Shown: in pieces, positions 26,501-36,643 of the stretch
Position numbering within the stretch: the first letter of the stretch is position 1
Layout: each line of letters begins with the position of its first letter
DNA from: Phymorhynchus buccinoides
Lineage: Eukaryota > Mollusca > Gastropoda > Neogastropoda > Raphitomidae
NCBI GenBank assembly: GCA_017654935.2
Contig: CM065699.1
Location: 102,110 to 166,109 of the forward strand
Reading direction: 5' to 3'
DNA: 64,000 nt
Notes under the pieces: generated by a model
The model's database searches: none
The model's input: only the letters and a program-made list of their open reading frames with translations
Told to the model about the DNA's origin: nothing
Position numbers and translations under genes: made by a program

Positions 26501-26736
26501 CCAGCAGTCAGAAAATGCCGGATGCTAACTTGCATGTGTTGAGCAATTTGCATAATTAGCTCAAATTAGCATAATTACCTCTATCGGTAATATCTCGGCA
26601 ACCCCTTGGCCGATTCGGACGCTCTTAGAGTGGTTTTCGGGGTTATTGGTGACTCTTAATCCATTTATGACATTTCTGAAATTCAAGATGGCCGCCACTT
26701 CCGGTTTAAACCGGAAATGGCCATATTTCAGCCCCC
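26501..26736 (+). repeat. Left terminal inverted repeat (236 bp)
   Basis: Matches 29470-29705 in inverted orientation with only a few mismatches. It includes the internal palindrome CCGGTTTAAACCGG near its inner end and ends inward at GCCCCC. Confidence 0.95.
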
Positions 26737-26739
26737 TAA

Positions 26740-27140
26740 ATCACATAATCAACATCATCAGTTACATCCTCATCCTCATCATCTTCTGTTGTGTCTCCTT
26801 CTTCTCCTTCTCCAAACTCTACGTTCATGTCTTCGTCCCTTTCTTGCTGAGCACGTGTGAGTGGGTTGCAACATGTACCTTCACAACCTTCGCAGAGGCA
26901 GTAGCTGGTACAAGTCAGGCCTTCGGCTGCACAGCTGCACTTCACTGTTGTGCATGGCGTTTCAGCTTTGCAGCCACAGCTGATGACATCCATCAGGGCA
27001 GGAGGAGCAACAGGGCTCGTGTCCAGGACTGGCATTACAACTTCCTCGCCTTCCTTTGCACCTCTTTTCTTGATCCATCCGAAATTGGTGATGTCCAAAG
27101 TTGGTGGGCGAGGACGGTCTGCTGCTTTCCAAAGTAGCAC
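26740..27140 (-). pseudogene. CXC (tesmin/TSO1-like) domain C-terminus of TIR-element protein
   Basis: The minus-strand frame reads LLWKAADRPRPPTLDITNFGW, then SPVAPPALMDVISCGCKAE, then a Cys-rich block (TVKCSCAAEGLTCTSYCLC, CEGTCCNP), then an acidic tail ending DDVDYVI before a stop. The spacing of cysteines is that of the CXC zinc-binding motif of tesmin/TSO1-type DNA-binding proteins. In related proteins this domain follows the nuclease-like region directly. Here a poly-G run (27210-27223) and frame changes separate the two. Marked as pseudogene because it cannot be translated jointly with the upstream parts. Confidence 0.8.
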
Positions 27141-27226
27141 CTGTAGATGTGCTCGTTGTCCGTGGAGGTGTGCATTGCCCTCTGTAGGAGGCAGTGTCTT
27201 TAGTGCTGGGGGGGGGGGGGGGGGCG

Positions 27227-28090
27227 CTATCGGTAGATGTCATACCTGGCGACGTTCAGATTTGCCGACTTCTCGTTGTAGAGAGCCAGGAAGAAACCTC
27301 TTACTGCCTCTGTTATCTGCAAGTCAGTAGCTCCCTCCTCCCCGATGAAGTGAAGCAGGTCACCAGATACCACAATCATGGCTTTGAGCGCAGATACCTT
27401 ACCTTTCCCTGCAGGGTAAGAGCTGGTGTCACAACCAGAGAGGGCGTGCACTGCCAGGATGAAGCGACACTGATCACCCAGCTTCTGTGCTGTTGAATTG
27501 ATATCCAGAACAGTTCCATTCCATTTCTCCATCTGCAGGCGACATGTAATACCAGCCTTCCAACACCAATAGACCATGAGCACGAACACATCAGTGTCGT
27601 CACAGAGAATGCGGATGGTTGCAGCTCCGTGTCTGGCTGCATCTAACATGTACGAGATGAGGGAGACATCAGCCTCGTCATGAGTGACGATACTGTCTGC
27701 TCTGCTGACCAGCTCAATGTGATCCCCTATGCTCTGCGTGCACAGGAGCTCTCCCAGCCTCCTCTTGTTCGTCTTGTTCTTCATGACTGTGTCTCGGCCA
27801 GGTAGAGGGGTTGTCAGTGAGAGGTGGTACACTGTAGAGCTCTCCGCAGCTCTCCTCTGCCGCTCGTGGTCTTTGGCAGAGAGTTGCTGGTACCGGTCAA
27901 AGATAACATATGTTTGCGTGATGTGCTGATGAAGCCAGCGCCCCATGCTGGCTGCGAGGTCAGCCACAGTACCTGCGGATGGCCACACCACGTGGTAGAT
28001 GAGCTGCGATGTATCAACAAGTACGACATCGGGTGGTTGGGGATTGGGGTCAAGGACTCCAAGGCGCTGGACGATCACAGGACGAGGCAT
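27227..28090 (-). pseudogene. PIN/FEN1-like nuclease region of TIR-element protein
   Basis: An open frame of 287 residues. It contains DVVLVDTSQLIYHVVW near the start, YVIFDRYQQLSAKDHERQRR, then VTHDEADVSLISYMLDAA, then IRILCDDTDVFVLMVYW, and HALSGCDTSSYPAGKGK. The ordered acidic motifs (VD, DEAD, DDTD, GCD) and the late GCD.. block are what one expects of a FEN1/XPG- or PIN-like metal-dependent nuclease fold. This is inference from motif order, not from structure. The frame is shifted relative to the upstream segment near 28080 and stops near the poly-G tract before the CXC part. Confidence 0.72.
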
Positions 28091-29385
28091 CCATACTCAT
28101 CAATCAAGGAAGCAGGGACAGGACCAAGCTCAAAGTCGAAGAGAGCAGATAGCTCCATGTGTCTCTTGCTCCCCACCACGAGCAGCTGAGCGAATATTGC
28201 CTGCAGGTCACGTACGATCTTCCCATTGACCTTCACTCCTTTCAGCATGAATTTCATCGTCACCACCTTCTTTGAAATGGGTGTATGAAATCCCCCAGGT
28301 AGCAATGAAGAGAACTTCGTGCTCATGCCTCTGCCAATCTTCAATGCATCTTGCACATTCACCTTTTCATCTGCCACCTGACCGTTCATGATATGGTAGA
28401 GGATAGTAATCTCTGTGGTGAGTGGGTGGGAGTTATCGTGCAACACTCTCAGGATTTTGGCTCGGTCATCAGCGTCCAACTCCCGCCGTCCTTTGCCCTC
28501 TTCTTTGTGTCTGTTGGGTTTCTGTGTCTTGTCCAGTCCTGTTGCATCATTGTACACGTCGTCAAATGACTTTGAGAGATGTGAGCAGATGCCAAAGGAT
28601 TGGATCCATACGGCAACCTGCTCGGGGTTGGTGGAGATGCCCTTCATGCTTCCTGCTCCCTTCTCTTGCTTGATGCATGTCTGCTCCCCAAACATATCTG
28701 CACTCACAGCAGCTGCACCATCTGAGTGGCGACACACATGGCTTCCGGCGAGGATGTCATCCTTGGCGGTATCAGGAAGATGCTGCATGTCGCGCAGATA
28801 CCATGTGATCCATCTCGCGTAGTGGTGATGACCAGCGGCAAAGAAATAGGGCAGCATCTCTTCAAGGCAGTGTTGTTGCAGCAGCCAGTCACCCTCTCGT
28901 TCTGCTCGCCAGAATGTGTGCGCTATCAGGGTTGAGGTGATGAAGCAATCCACCCAGAGCTGGCCTGTGGGGTGCTCTCTTGCTTTCTCCAGGTATGCTG
29001 TTATCTGCTCGTGGGTCTTCTCTCCCTCCTCTAAGAAGTCATGGAGCAGAGCAGACACAACCATACGGAAGGAACGCATAGCCTTGGGTCAGGCTTTCCC
29101 GTTGAAGATGGACGTCAGGCCTCCAAACGACGCACCTACTAGCTCCTCCAGACCGGTTGACTTCATGAGCACTCCAATTGAGCCGATGAATGACATGAGA
29201 GTGTGCATCATCCCAGGTCTTAACACCACAGATGGCCATTGCTGCGGATCACTCCACTTGATCAGGCAAGCGATCTGGTATAGCTGCATGTCAAATGTGA
29301 TATGACTGTGGCTCATGCCGAGCCACATGAGTGATGTGTCGAAGTAGGCGATGGTACTCAACACTGTATCAGGGTGGGCCTTGAT
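28075..29385 (-). pseudogene. N-terminal/central region of TIR-element protein
   Basis: This reads from about 29385 downward: IKAHPDTVLSTIAYFDTSL, SHITFDMQLYQIAC, VVLRPGMMHTLMSFIGSIG, FGGLTSIFNGKA-stop-PKAMRSFRMVV, EHPTGQLWVDCFI, and ends ASLIDEYGCL. A single TGA (near 29090) replaces a probable Trp codon, and a one-base shift near 28080 separates it from the nuclease-like part. Family members I remember are longer at the N-terminus, and only about 85 bases remain between this region and the right TIR, so the element has probably lost upstream coding sequence. Function of this segment is unknown. Confidence 0.65.
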
Positions 29386-29469
29386 TAATATAAGATTAAA
29401 TTCATATTTTGTTGTTTAAACATCCTGCAATTTATAACCGAGTTGATGTTATTTCAATTATTGCCCACC

Positions 29470-29705
29470 GGGGGCTGAAATATGGCCACTTCTGGTTTAA
29501 ACCGGAAGTGGCGGCCATCTTGAATTTCAGAAATGTCATAAATGGATTCAGAGTCACCAATAACCCCGAAAACCACTCTAAGATCGTTCAAATCGGCCAA
29601 GGGGTTGCCGAGATATTACCGATTGAGGTAATTATGCTAATTTGAGCTAATTATGCAAATTGCTCAACACATGCAAGTTAGCATCCGGCATTTTCTGACT
29701 GCTGG
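29470..29705 (-). repeat. Right terminal inverted repeat (236 bp)
   Basis: Inverted match of 26501-26736, ending ...TTTTCTGACTGCTGG at 29705. Confidence 0.95.
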
Positions 29706-29805
29706 AGACCCATACAGTACATTTCCGCAAAAAAATCTTACAGTACTCGACACTTCCGGGTTCACAATGGGGACCTTAAGGCTGGCAAGTAGACTATGGC
29801 CAGAA
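29706..29805. other. Short unassigned flank
   Basis: About 100 bases between the right TIR and the LINE fragment. No feature recognised. Confidence 0.4.
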
Positions 29806-30856
29806 AGCTGTGAGACAACAATCTTTTCCATGATCTTTGACACACAAGATAAATTTGAGACAGGTCTGAAACTTTTTAAATCATTGTGGTCTAGTGAGGG
29901 CTTTTTGAGTAGAGGTTTGACAATGGCAGTTTTGTAGACATCAGGAAAGAGACCAGAAGACAGGGAATCATTAATTATTTTGGTTAGTACAGGGAACACA
30001 ACATCCAAACATTCATACAGCAGAGAAGTGGGAATGGGGTCAAGGTCACATGTTTTGGGTGCAGACGTTTTCAAGATCTTCAACGCATCTTCTTTGGTGA
30101 CAGGAGAGAAGTGAGAGAGTGAACTGCCAGTGAAAGGTTTGCCTAGTGGTTGAGAATATGTCAGCTGTTTATCAAGTTCATTTCTGATTGTTTCAACTTT
30201 CTTGCAAAAGAAATCAGAGAAGATGTTAGGCAGAGTGGAAGGAGGATAGATAGTGGGCAGTTGGGAAGATTTTGTGCGAGCAGACAGGCTGTTAGTAATA
30301 TATGATAGAGGTATTTGCTGGATTTGGCCTCAGAGATCTTGCTAGTGTAAAAAAGCGTCTTAGCTTTGCCAACAAGAAAAGAAACAAAGTTCTTAGCTTT
30401 AGTGTGGATTTGTTTGAGAACAGTCAGTCCACCCTTTCCCTTCTTCTCCGCTCGTCTCCGCTGATCCTCCGCACGTCTCCGCTCCCTCTTTGCTTCCACA
30501 AGCTCGCCACCGAGAAGCCCGAACCAGGGACTGATGGCCTTTTTCAAGGACACCACACGGCATGACGAAGGCCCATGACGGTCCAACACGGCACTCAGGG
30601 ACGCGTTGTACTGAGCGGCTGAGCAGTCCTCGTGGGACCCCAGCTCAGCCTGCAGATCCTCCTGGAATGCCGCTCTGTCGATGGCCCGGATGTTGCGGCA
30701 AACAGGAACAGCAGATGGCAGCTCCATGCTGAAGACAGCAACAACACAGGAGTGATCTGACTCCAGACCACAGTTCACCTCCGTTGACTGGAGGACTCCG
30801 TCGCTGGGTCTGTCAATGACCAGATCCAGGGTATGACCACGCTTGCGGGTTGATCC
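29806..30856 (-). mobile_element. CR1/L2-type LINE fragment (endonuclease end to RT start)
   Basis: The minus-strand frame shows the end of an APE-type endonuclease (RGHTLDLVI, LESDHSCVVAV), a basic linker (KRERRRAEDQRRRAEKKGKG), and the start of the RT (DLDPIPTSLLYECLD, KKPSLDHNDLKSFRPVSNLS). It is cut after SQLSGH near 29805. It is the same family as the + strand copy at 18759-20773 and supplies the part missing there. Both ends are truncated and the frame is shifted between the two halves. Confidence 0.82.
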
Positions 30857-31358
30857 CTATACAGCCTGACGAAGATTATGCATGTGGAGGAGTTGAAGGA
30901 ATTTCACAGCACTACGATATTATGACATTGCCTGATAAATATATTATAAGTTTAATTAAATTTAGATGTAGTTGTCATAAATTACCAATTGAAACAGGAC
31001 GACGATTTGGACTTAAACGACAGGACTGTTTGTGTGACAAATGTGATATGGGTGTTATTGGTGATGAATATCATTTTGTAATTGAATGTCCATATTTTGT
31101 AGAACATCGATATATTTTGCCGAGGTATTATATAAATAAGAAATCTATTTTTTTTACTTTTGTCAGTTTATGTCCAAGCCAAAATTCCAATTGAAAATAG
31201 CAAAATTTATAAGATCGGGAAAAGTTGTTTGGCAATAGACTGCAGCTTAGTTTTTTTGATGAGTGTTTATTTTTTGCTTGTTGCCACTTGTTTTATATTC
31301 TGTTTATCCTCTATGCCCCTAAGAGGGGTCACAGTATCATTATTAAATTAAAATTGAA
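30857..31358 (+). mobile_element. LINE ORF2 3'-terminal fragment (copy B)
   Basis: The frame (about 30857-31194) encodes the end of a LINE ORF2: RCSCHKLPIETGRRFGL, then CLCDKCDMGVIGDEYHFVIE, CPYFVEHRYILPRYYI. The Cys/His cluster followed by DEYHF..CP is typical for the C-terminus of CR1/Jockey-group ORF2. A non-coding tail runs into (GT)n. It abuts the oppositely oriented LINE fragment at 30856/30857 with no intervening sequence. Confidence 0.7.
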
Positions 31359-31500
<142 letters not shown>

Positions 31501-31937
31501 ACGAACGAACGAACGAACGAATGTTTTTTATTGAGGAAAAGCGGAATAAGCACAGTAACCGGCTTTTTGTCATCCGGCCCTCAGAACCAAAAGAAAATAA
31601 ATGTAAAAAATACAAATAGAAAAAAAAGACATCGCAAAATACAAGAAAAAAAACTCAACCTTCAATCAAGGTCGCAAACGGACGCACCGTGCAAGGCATA
31701 TAAATAAAATAAATTACATCAATTAACGAGACTGAGACAAGGACAGACAGACAGACAGATACAGAGAGAGGGAGGTCAAAATAAAAGAACAGAATAAAAT
31801 GGAAGAAATGAAGCAATATATGCAGGAAAAATAATGCATAGTAAATACAATGTACATAAAAGAAGACTTAACACATAAGCATGTATTATAACAAATGAGA
31901 TATTTAAAAAAGGATATTAAGTAGACATTCTTGGATA

Positions 31938-34124
31938 TTATGAGCTAGAGTATTCCTTCATGAGTATTTGATGATATCTTTTTTTGAATGTGTTTAAGCA
32001 AATATGAACGTTAAATTGGGAAGAAATGCCGTTCCAAAGGAGACCTCCTGCATATTGTAAGCTAGATTTGAATAAATCTAATTTGGGAAGAGGTAACATC
32101 AGTCTATGAGGAAGATGTTTCATGTTGAATTGAAATTTTTCTTGTAAAGAAGGAGGAGCATAGCCTGACATAATTTTGAACATAAATATTGCCTTATTAT
32201 ATCTTAATTTAAAATGAAGAGGGAGAATGTCTAATGATACATAATCGGATTGAGTAAGACTCGATGATTTTAGTAAGACTAATTTCAGTGCTCGTCTATA
32301 GAGACTATGCAGTGGCTTTAGGGTTTGCTCACTTGCTGAATCCCAGAGTGTAGACGAATAGTTTATGTGAGAATCAATGTATGCATGGAAGAAAATTTTG
32401 CGTGAATCTGTGTTTAGAAAGTGTTTTATTTTGCATAGAAGATATATTTTCTTGGAAATTGTTTTACAAAGAGTTTGTACATGGTTAGACCAAGATAAAT
32501 TATCAATTAAGACCCCTAGTACTTTATGTGAGTTAACTTCTTCAATATCGTTACCATTTATGTGCAAGGGGAGAGAACAGGAAAAAAGTTGTCGTTTTTG
32601 CCTAGTGGTGACAAGCATGAATTTAGTTTTGTTAGGATTTAGACTCATGTGGTTTAGTTCAGACCATTCTGTTAACTGATTGATACTTTCTTGCAATGCA
32701 TGAACTATGTTTTCTACCTTGGAGTTGCTTGTATGGATAGTAGTATCATCCGCGAACATGTCACAGAGAGCTTGAAAATTGAGAGGCAAATCATTAATAT
32801 AAATTGAAAAGAGGATTGGGCCAAGGATTGACCCTTGAGGAATTCCATATTTTAAAGGGAGGAGAGAGGATTTTTTACCATTAGTGAAAACAAGTTGGTA
32901 TCTTTCATCTAAGAATGACGACATTAATTCTCTGGTATTACTAGAGAGGCCGTATAATGTTAGCTTTTTTAAGAGCAACACATGATCAATCACGTCAAAA
33001 GCTTTAGCAAAGTCTATGAAAAGGACACCAGTAATTAAGTTATTGTTTATATTGGATAGCCATTTATCGATTAAATTTGTAAGTGCAGAATGGCAGGAAT
33101 GGTGTTTCCTAAAACCGGATTGATTAGGATGGAGCAAATTGAATCGCTCAAAATGAGCAAGGATGTGTTTTCTAAAGTGGTCTTCTAATGGTTTTGAGAG
33201 GGTAGATAGAAGAGAAATAGGTCGGTAGTTTGAAGGATTGTCTGGGTCAACTGATTTATAAATTGGTATTACTTTGGCTACTTTGAAAGCTTTGGGAATC
33301 TGATTCTTACTTAAGCAAAGATTATAGACATAAGTGAGGGTTTCGGAAATGATAGGGGCAGCAATTTTAAGAATGTTCCCATCAATTTCATCCAGACCAC
33401 GGGAGCATGTTTGCTTTAAGTTGGAAAGAGCGGTGTAAACTTCATAAACTGACATTAATGGGATATTAAGTTCGTAAGTTATGTTTTTTGAGTCACAGAA
33501 TTGTTTAAGGGGGTGTAAATCGTTTAAATGAGATTTATCATTGGGTACTGTTGACTGGGCAACTTCACTGAAATGTACATTGAGTTCTTCTGGAGATAGC
33601 TCTTTACTGACAGTTGATATATTGTTGACATGTTTGTTACTTAGTTGGTTAATACAATTCCAAATAGATTTGGTATTGGTATTCTCAGAAACAAGATTTT
33701 GAAAATACTCTTTTTTCGATGCACGTTTAAGATAGGTAACTTTATTTTTTTGTTTAGCAGTTTCTTCTTTATTACCTGTTGCTACACAAGAATCACGTAA
33801 TTTCATTGCATCCTCGACATCTTTAGAAAGCCATGGTAATTTGGGATTGTCGTGCACGCGTTTTGTTTTGAAAGGTGCATGTTTGTCATATATTGTTAAG
33901 AAACTATGGTACCACACTTCGAATGCTTCATCAGGATTTGTAAATTGATAAACCCAAGAAATACAGGAAGTTGATAAATCGTGCAAAAACGTTTCTTCGT
34001 TAAAGTGAGAGAAATGTCTATATCGAATGTATTTATGACTGCTTTTAGGGATTTTTATTCCTTTTTTAATCCAAGTAAAACATACTGGATAGTGATCACT
34101 GCAACCATATATACTGGTGAGCAC
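31938..34124 (-). CDS. LINE ORF2, reverse transcriptase part
   Basis: A 728-residue open frame. It begins MLTSIYGCSDHYPVCFTWIK, whose SDHYPV is the last catalytic motif of the APE endonuclease, so the true protein starts upstream in another frame. RT motifs are KVIPIYKSVDPDNPSNYRP, NQSGFRKHHSCHSALTNLID, FIDFAKAFDVIDH, YGIPQGSILGPILFSIYIN, and the catalytic MFADDTTIHT at about residue 456. It ends FKKRYHQILMKEYSSS. By family knowledge the enzyme copies its own RNA into nicked chromosomal DNA. Unlikely to be active because of the frame break before it. Confidence 0.9.
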   Translation of the reverse strand: MLTSIYGCSDHYPVCFTWIKKGIKIPKSSHKYIRYRHFSHFNEETFLHDLSTSCISWVYQFTNPDEAFEVWYHSFLTIYDKHAPFKTKRVHDNPKLPWLSKDVEDAMKLRDSCVATGNKEETAKQKNKVTYLKRASKKEYFQNLVSENTNTKSIWNCINQLSNKHVNNISTVSKELSPEELNVHFSEVAQSTVPNDKSHLNDLHPLKQFCDSKNITYELNIPLMSVYEVYTALSNLKQTCSRGLDEIDGNILKIAAPIISETLTYVYNLCLSKNQIPKAFKVAKVIPIYKSVDPDNPSNYRPISLLSTLSKPLEDHFRKHILAHFERFNLLHPNQSGFRKHHSCHSALTNLIDKWLSNINNNLITGVLFIDFAKAFDVIDHVLLLKKLTLYGLSSNTRELMSSFLDERYQLVFTNGKKSSLLPLKYGIPQGSILGPILFSIYINDLPLNFQALCDMFADDTTIHTSNSKVENIVHALQESINQLTEWSELNHMSLNPNKTKFMLVTTRQKRQLFSCSLPLHINGNDIEEVNSHKVLGVLIDNLSWSNHVQTLCKTISKKIYLLCKIKHFLNTDSRKIFFHAYIDSHINYSSTLWDSASEQTLKPLHSLYRRALKLVLLKSSSLTQSDYVSLDILPLHFKLRYNKAIFMFKIMSGYAPPSLQEKFQFNMKHLPHRLMLPLPKLDLFKSSLQYAGGLLWNGISSQFNVHICLNTFKKRYHQILMKEYSSS

Positions 34125-34747
34125 ACTTCAACTATATTATTTTTAGATGTTGTATAAATGTGGTCTAAAAGGGTTTTGCTTGTAGGGGTTACTCTTGTGG
34201 GTAGGTCAATTAATTGGTCAAAACTAAACGATTCATATGAACGGATCCAAGTCTTTGGACACTTTAGAAGATCGAGATTGAAGTCACCTAGGAGTATTAT
34301 TTCATCAGTTAACATAGAAACGTCTTCCATTAAGAGAATAAAATTGTCAATCCATTCAGCGTGTTCGGCTGGGTTACGATAAATGAAGGCTAATATGATT
34401 GGTTTGGATCTTTTGAAATTAACTTGTATAAAGATAGATTCAATATGGTGAGAATCACGTGGTATAACTCTTTTAAATTTAATGCTCTTTTGAACATATA
34501 CAATTAGACCTGTTTCTTTAGAACAGAGAGCATCCTTTCGAACAATTTCATATCCTGGAATCGTAATTTCTGGATCAGACATATGATCGGTTAATCGGGA
34601 TTCAGCAAATCCAAAAATGTGAAAATGGTTATCAGAATTCGTTAAAATATGTGAAACATCTGTAATTTTATTATACAAATGATTTATGTTCAAAAACCCG
34701 ACTCTCAAGCCATCTTTTACTGGCCAGGTTCTTTGGGTATTGCACAT
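34055..34747 (-). CDS. LINE ORF2, APE-like endonuclease part
   Basis: A 230-residue frame beginning MCNTQRTWPVKDGLRVGFLN. It contains FAESRL, IYRNPAEHAEWID, the catalytic LLGDFNLDL, and LLDHIY, typical of the APE domain that nicks target DNA. A shift near EVCSPVY sends the frame out of register, so SDHYPV lies in the overlapping downstream frame. This is one protein with one indel, not two genes. Confidence 0.82.
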   Translation of the reverse strand: MCNTQRTWPVKDGLRVGFLNINHLYNKITDVSHILTNSDNHFHIFGFAESRLTDHMSDPEITIPGYEIVRKDALCSKETGLIVYVQKSIKFKRVIPRDSHHIESIFIQVNFKRSKPIILAFIYRNPAEHAEWIDNFILLMEDVSMLTDEIILLGDFNLDLLKCPKTWIRSYESFSFDQLIDLPTRVTPTSKTLLDHIYTTSKNNIVEVCSPVYMVAVITIQYVLLGLKKE

Positions 34748-34750
34748 GTT

Positions 34751-35214
34751 GAGAATTAAATGATAGTCTGAAAAGGTATTGATAAATAACTTGAGATAGG
34801 TTACTAGAAATACAGGTGTATACTAATACATGTAAAGGGTAATTAATTAGAAATAACAATAAAGCGCAAAAACAATAATGCTAATTATGAACACATACAC
34901 ATACAATCAAGCAAATATTATATCAAAGAACAGAGAACAATACAAATAAAGTTCCCCCAAACAGAATTCGCTAGAAAATCCCTTGAACAGTTTCCAGATT
35001 GTCACAATATAGCAAATCAAATGTCTTTCTATCCAAATAAGTCCCTGTCCTAGTCCTGACCAGACCCAAAACACCAGAGTTAAACTGTGTTCATAATGCA
35101 CGCACAAACACATCACAAATGTTCAAAATTACATATGCTCATAATGGCCAATGACAACAAAATTATGATATCCCATACCAAAACAAAGTATAGGGCAAAG
35201 AACGAATGGGGTGG
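34751..35214 (-). other. Probable 3' UTR of proline-rich gene and/or LINE leader
   Basis: AT-rich non-coding sequence between the stop codon of the proline-rich exon and the LINE on the same strand. The LINE probably sits in or just downstream of the 3' UTR. No motif is certain. Confidence 0.4.
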
Positions 35215-35823
35215 TTACTGACGATAGTGGGCTAGCTGTGTTGCCAGGTTGATCAACTGCTGGGCACACTGCCCAACAGTTGAAGGCCAATTCCCACCAT
35301 CAGGGGGAGGGCCTTGGAATTCAGGCAAACCATTGGGAGGTTCAGGTGCCTGGAATGCTCTTTGGGATACCCTTCTGTCATAATCATAGGGAGGGTATGG
35401 ATGGGAGTTAACATAACTTGGGTGGGCCTGAGGGACACCCATAGATGAATGGTTTAAAATAGGAAGTGATTTAGGATTGTATTGGAAATGTTGGTAGGGA
35501 TTCAAATCATATCCTGGGGGCTTCATCTGGGGAGGGTAGGCCGACATTCCAGGCCTGTTCATGTTCCCCATCTGCTGTGCAAATGGTGGACCCTGAGGGG
35601 GATGACTCTGCGGATGATGACTCTGAGACGACTGTGCTGAGTCAGCCACAATCTGTTGGTCATTTTGGTTGGGGAGTCGGGGAAAATGCAACGAGGATAG
35701 CATTGGGGGAACACGAGGTTCCTCTGGGTATAGGGGCCGAGAGATACCTGAAGCAGTGTTTCTCTGCTGACCTCTGTCCCCATTTTTGGGGTCAACTGAG
35801 GGAGGATACTCACTGCTGTGGGA
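35215..35823 (-). CDS. Terminal exon of unrecognised proline-rich protein
   Basis: The exon starts after ATGAACAG, preceded by a long (CT)n polypyrimidine tract, and runs 203 codons to a TAA. It begins SHSSEYPPSVDPKNGDRG and is rich in P, Q, S, Y and N (HPPQGPPFAQQMGNMNRPG, NPYQHFQYNPKSLP, HPSYVNSHPYPPYDYD). The last part, NWPSTVGQCAQQLINLATQL, looks like a short amphipathic helix near the C-terminus. I do not recognise the family. The composition suggests a disordered nuclear or RNA-binding protein, which is inference. Its orientation is opposite to the transglutaminase, upstream of exon 1, so one gene may be nested in an intron of the other. A longer frame through the CT repeat is not expected to be used. 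Confidence 0.65.
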   Translation of the reverse strand, partial: SHSSEYPPSVDPKNGDRGQQRNTASGISRPLYPEEPRVPPMLSSLHFPRLPNQNDQQIVADSAQSSQSHHPQSHPPQGPPFAQQMGNMNRPGMSAYPPQMKPPGYDLNPYQHFQYNPKSLPILNHSSMGVPQAHPSYVNSHPYPPYDYDRRVSQRAFQAPEPPNGLPEFQGPPPDGGNWPSTVGQCAQQLINLATQLAHYRQ

Positions 35824-35831
35824 CTGTTCAT

Positions 35832-35834
<3 letters not shown>

Positions 35835-35921
<87 letters not shown>
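35835..35921. repeat. (AG)n microsatellite (polypyrimidine tract of minus-strand acceptor)
   Basis: A pure AG run of about 87 bases. On the minus strand it is (CT)n ending about 10 bases before the acceptor AG of the proline-rich exon. Confidence 0.95.
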
Positions 35922-35923
<2 letters not shown>

Positions 35924-36208
35924 AGCATTAATGTGAGTATGTGTTTGTCAATAGCCTGTTTGTGTTTATCGCTCAATTCAAGAGAATGAGTCCGCGTACA
36001 CAGTAGACGCGGAAACCCCATGCGCAATCCGTAAATAAATAAAATAAAGAAGGAAAACAATAAGCGCACGTGTCCGTATTTTCCCTAATCCATATATTTT
36101 TTTTTTATTTTTTTTACTTATTTCTGGGTTTCTGTGCATAACTTCCGCGTCTAATGCGTCCGCGGCCTAATAGGGTTGCATCAGTACCGTGTCAAATATC
36201 ACATGGGC
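35924..36208. other. Unique intronic sequence
   Basis: No gene or repeat recognised. It includes a T-rich stretch at about 36098-36120. Homologous to 5176-5470. Confidence 0.5.
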
Positions 36209-36310
36209 TTCGATGATGATGGTGATGACGATGAAAATGATGATGGTGATGATGATGATGATGATGAAATGATGATGGTGATAATGATGATGATGATAAT
36301 GATGATGATT
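36209..36310. repeat. (GAT)n-type trinucleotide repeat, copy B
   Basis: Imperfect GAT/GGT/AAT triplets ending 28 bases upstream of transglutaminase exon 1. Confidence 0.9.
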
Positions 36311-36337
36311 TGAATTGTGTGCTATGTTTATGAGCAG

Positions 36338-36470
36338 TGTTACGATCCCTGGGTATTCCAGCGCGCAGTGTGACCAACTTTGAGTCAGCCCACGATGTAA
36401 ACGCTTCCATTAGCATTGACAGGATTGTGGACGAGATGGGGGAGACTGTATCTGATCACGACTCTGTGTG
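36338..36470 (+). CDS. Transglutaminase exon 1 (core domain)
   Basis: The acceptor is GAGCAG and the donor is GTGAGT. The 133-nt exon encodes LRSLGIPARSVTNFESAHD followed by VNASISIDRIVDEMGETV and SDHDSV, with a split first codon (Val) and a split last codon (Trp, TG|G). This is the conserved stretch following the catalytic Cys in transglutaminases (LGIPxRxVTNxxSAHD). The phase fits exon 2 exactly (DSVW-NYHVWNE). The exon carrying the catalytic Cys (GQCWVF in the family) should lie upstream and is not seen in the window. The exon interior contains GAGTCAG (36382-36388), and the same 7 bases recur right after the donor GT (36473-36479), which may have seeded the tandem duplications downstream. 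Confidence 0.93.
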
Positions 36471-36517
36471 GTGAGTCAGTGTGTTGTATTATGTTGTTGT
36501 TTATTGTATTGAGTCAG

Positions 36518-36599
36518 CCCACGATGTAAACGCTTCCATTAGCATTGACAGGATTGTGGACGAGATGGGGGAGACTGTATCTGATCACGACTCTGTGTG
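36518..36599 (+). pseudogene. Duplicate of exon 1 3' part, copy 1
   Basis: An identical 82-nt segment (HDVNASISIDRIV...DSV) with its own TCAG before and GTGAGT after. It lacks the first 51 nt of exon 1. At 82 nt it cannot be added serially without shifting the frame. Confidence 0.9.
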
Positions 36600-36643
36600 G
36601 TGAGTCAGTGTGTTGTATTATGTTGTTTATTGTATTAAGTCAG

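Larger units (their letters stand above)
26501..29705 (-). mobile_element. TIR element with PIN-like nuclease and CXC domain coding region
   Basis: Bounded by 236-bp terminal inverted repeats (26501-26736 and 29470-29705) starting CCAGCAGTCAGAAAATGCC. The interior carries one decayed coding region on the minus strand, described in separate entries. Target-site duplication cannot be tested because the left end touches the N gap. The family is one I recognise as recurrent uncharacterised proteins in marine invertebrates and fish. The superfamily is uncertain: Academ-type elements are a candidate because they are described as encoding XPG/FEN-like nucleases. The coding region seems to lack its N-terminal part, so this looks like a defective copy. 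Confidence 0.85.

Noticed and set aside
25870..26559. Frames crossing the N gap
   Set aside because: Residues are all unknown; a gap artefact.
26646..29305. Plus-strand frames opposite the TIR-element coding region
   Set aside because: Shadows of the minus-strand protein; the recognised motifs are all on the minus strand.
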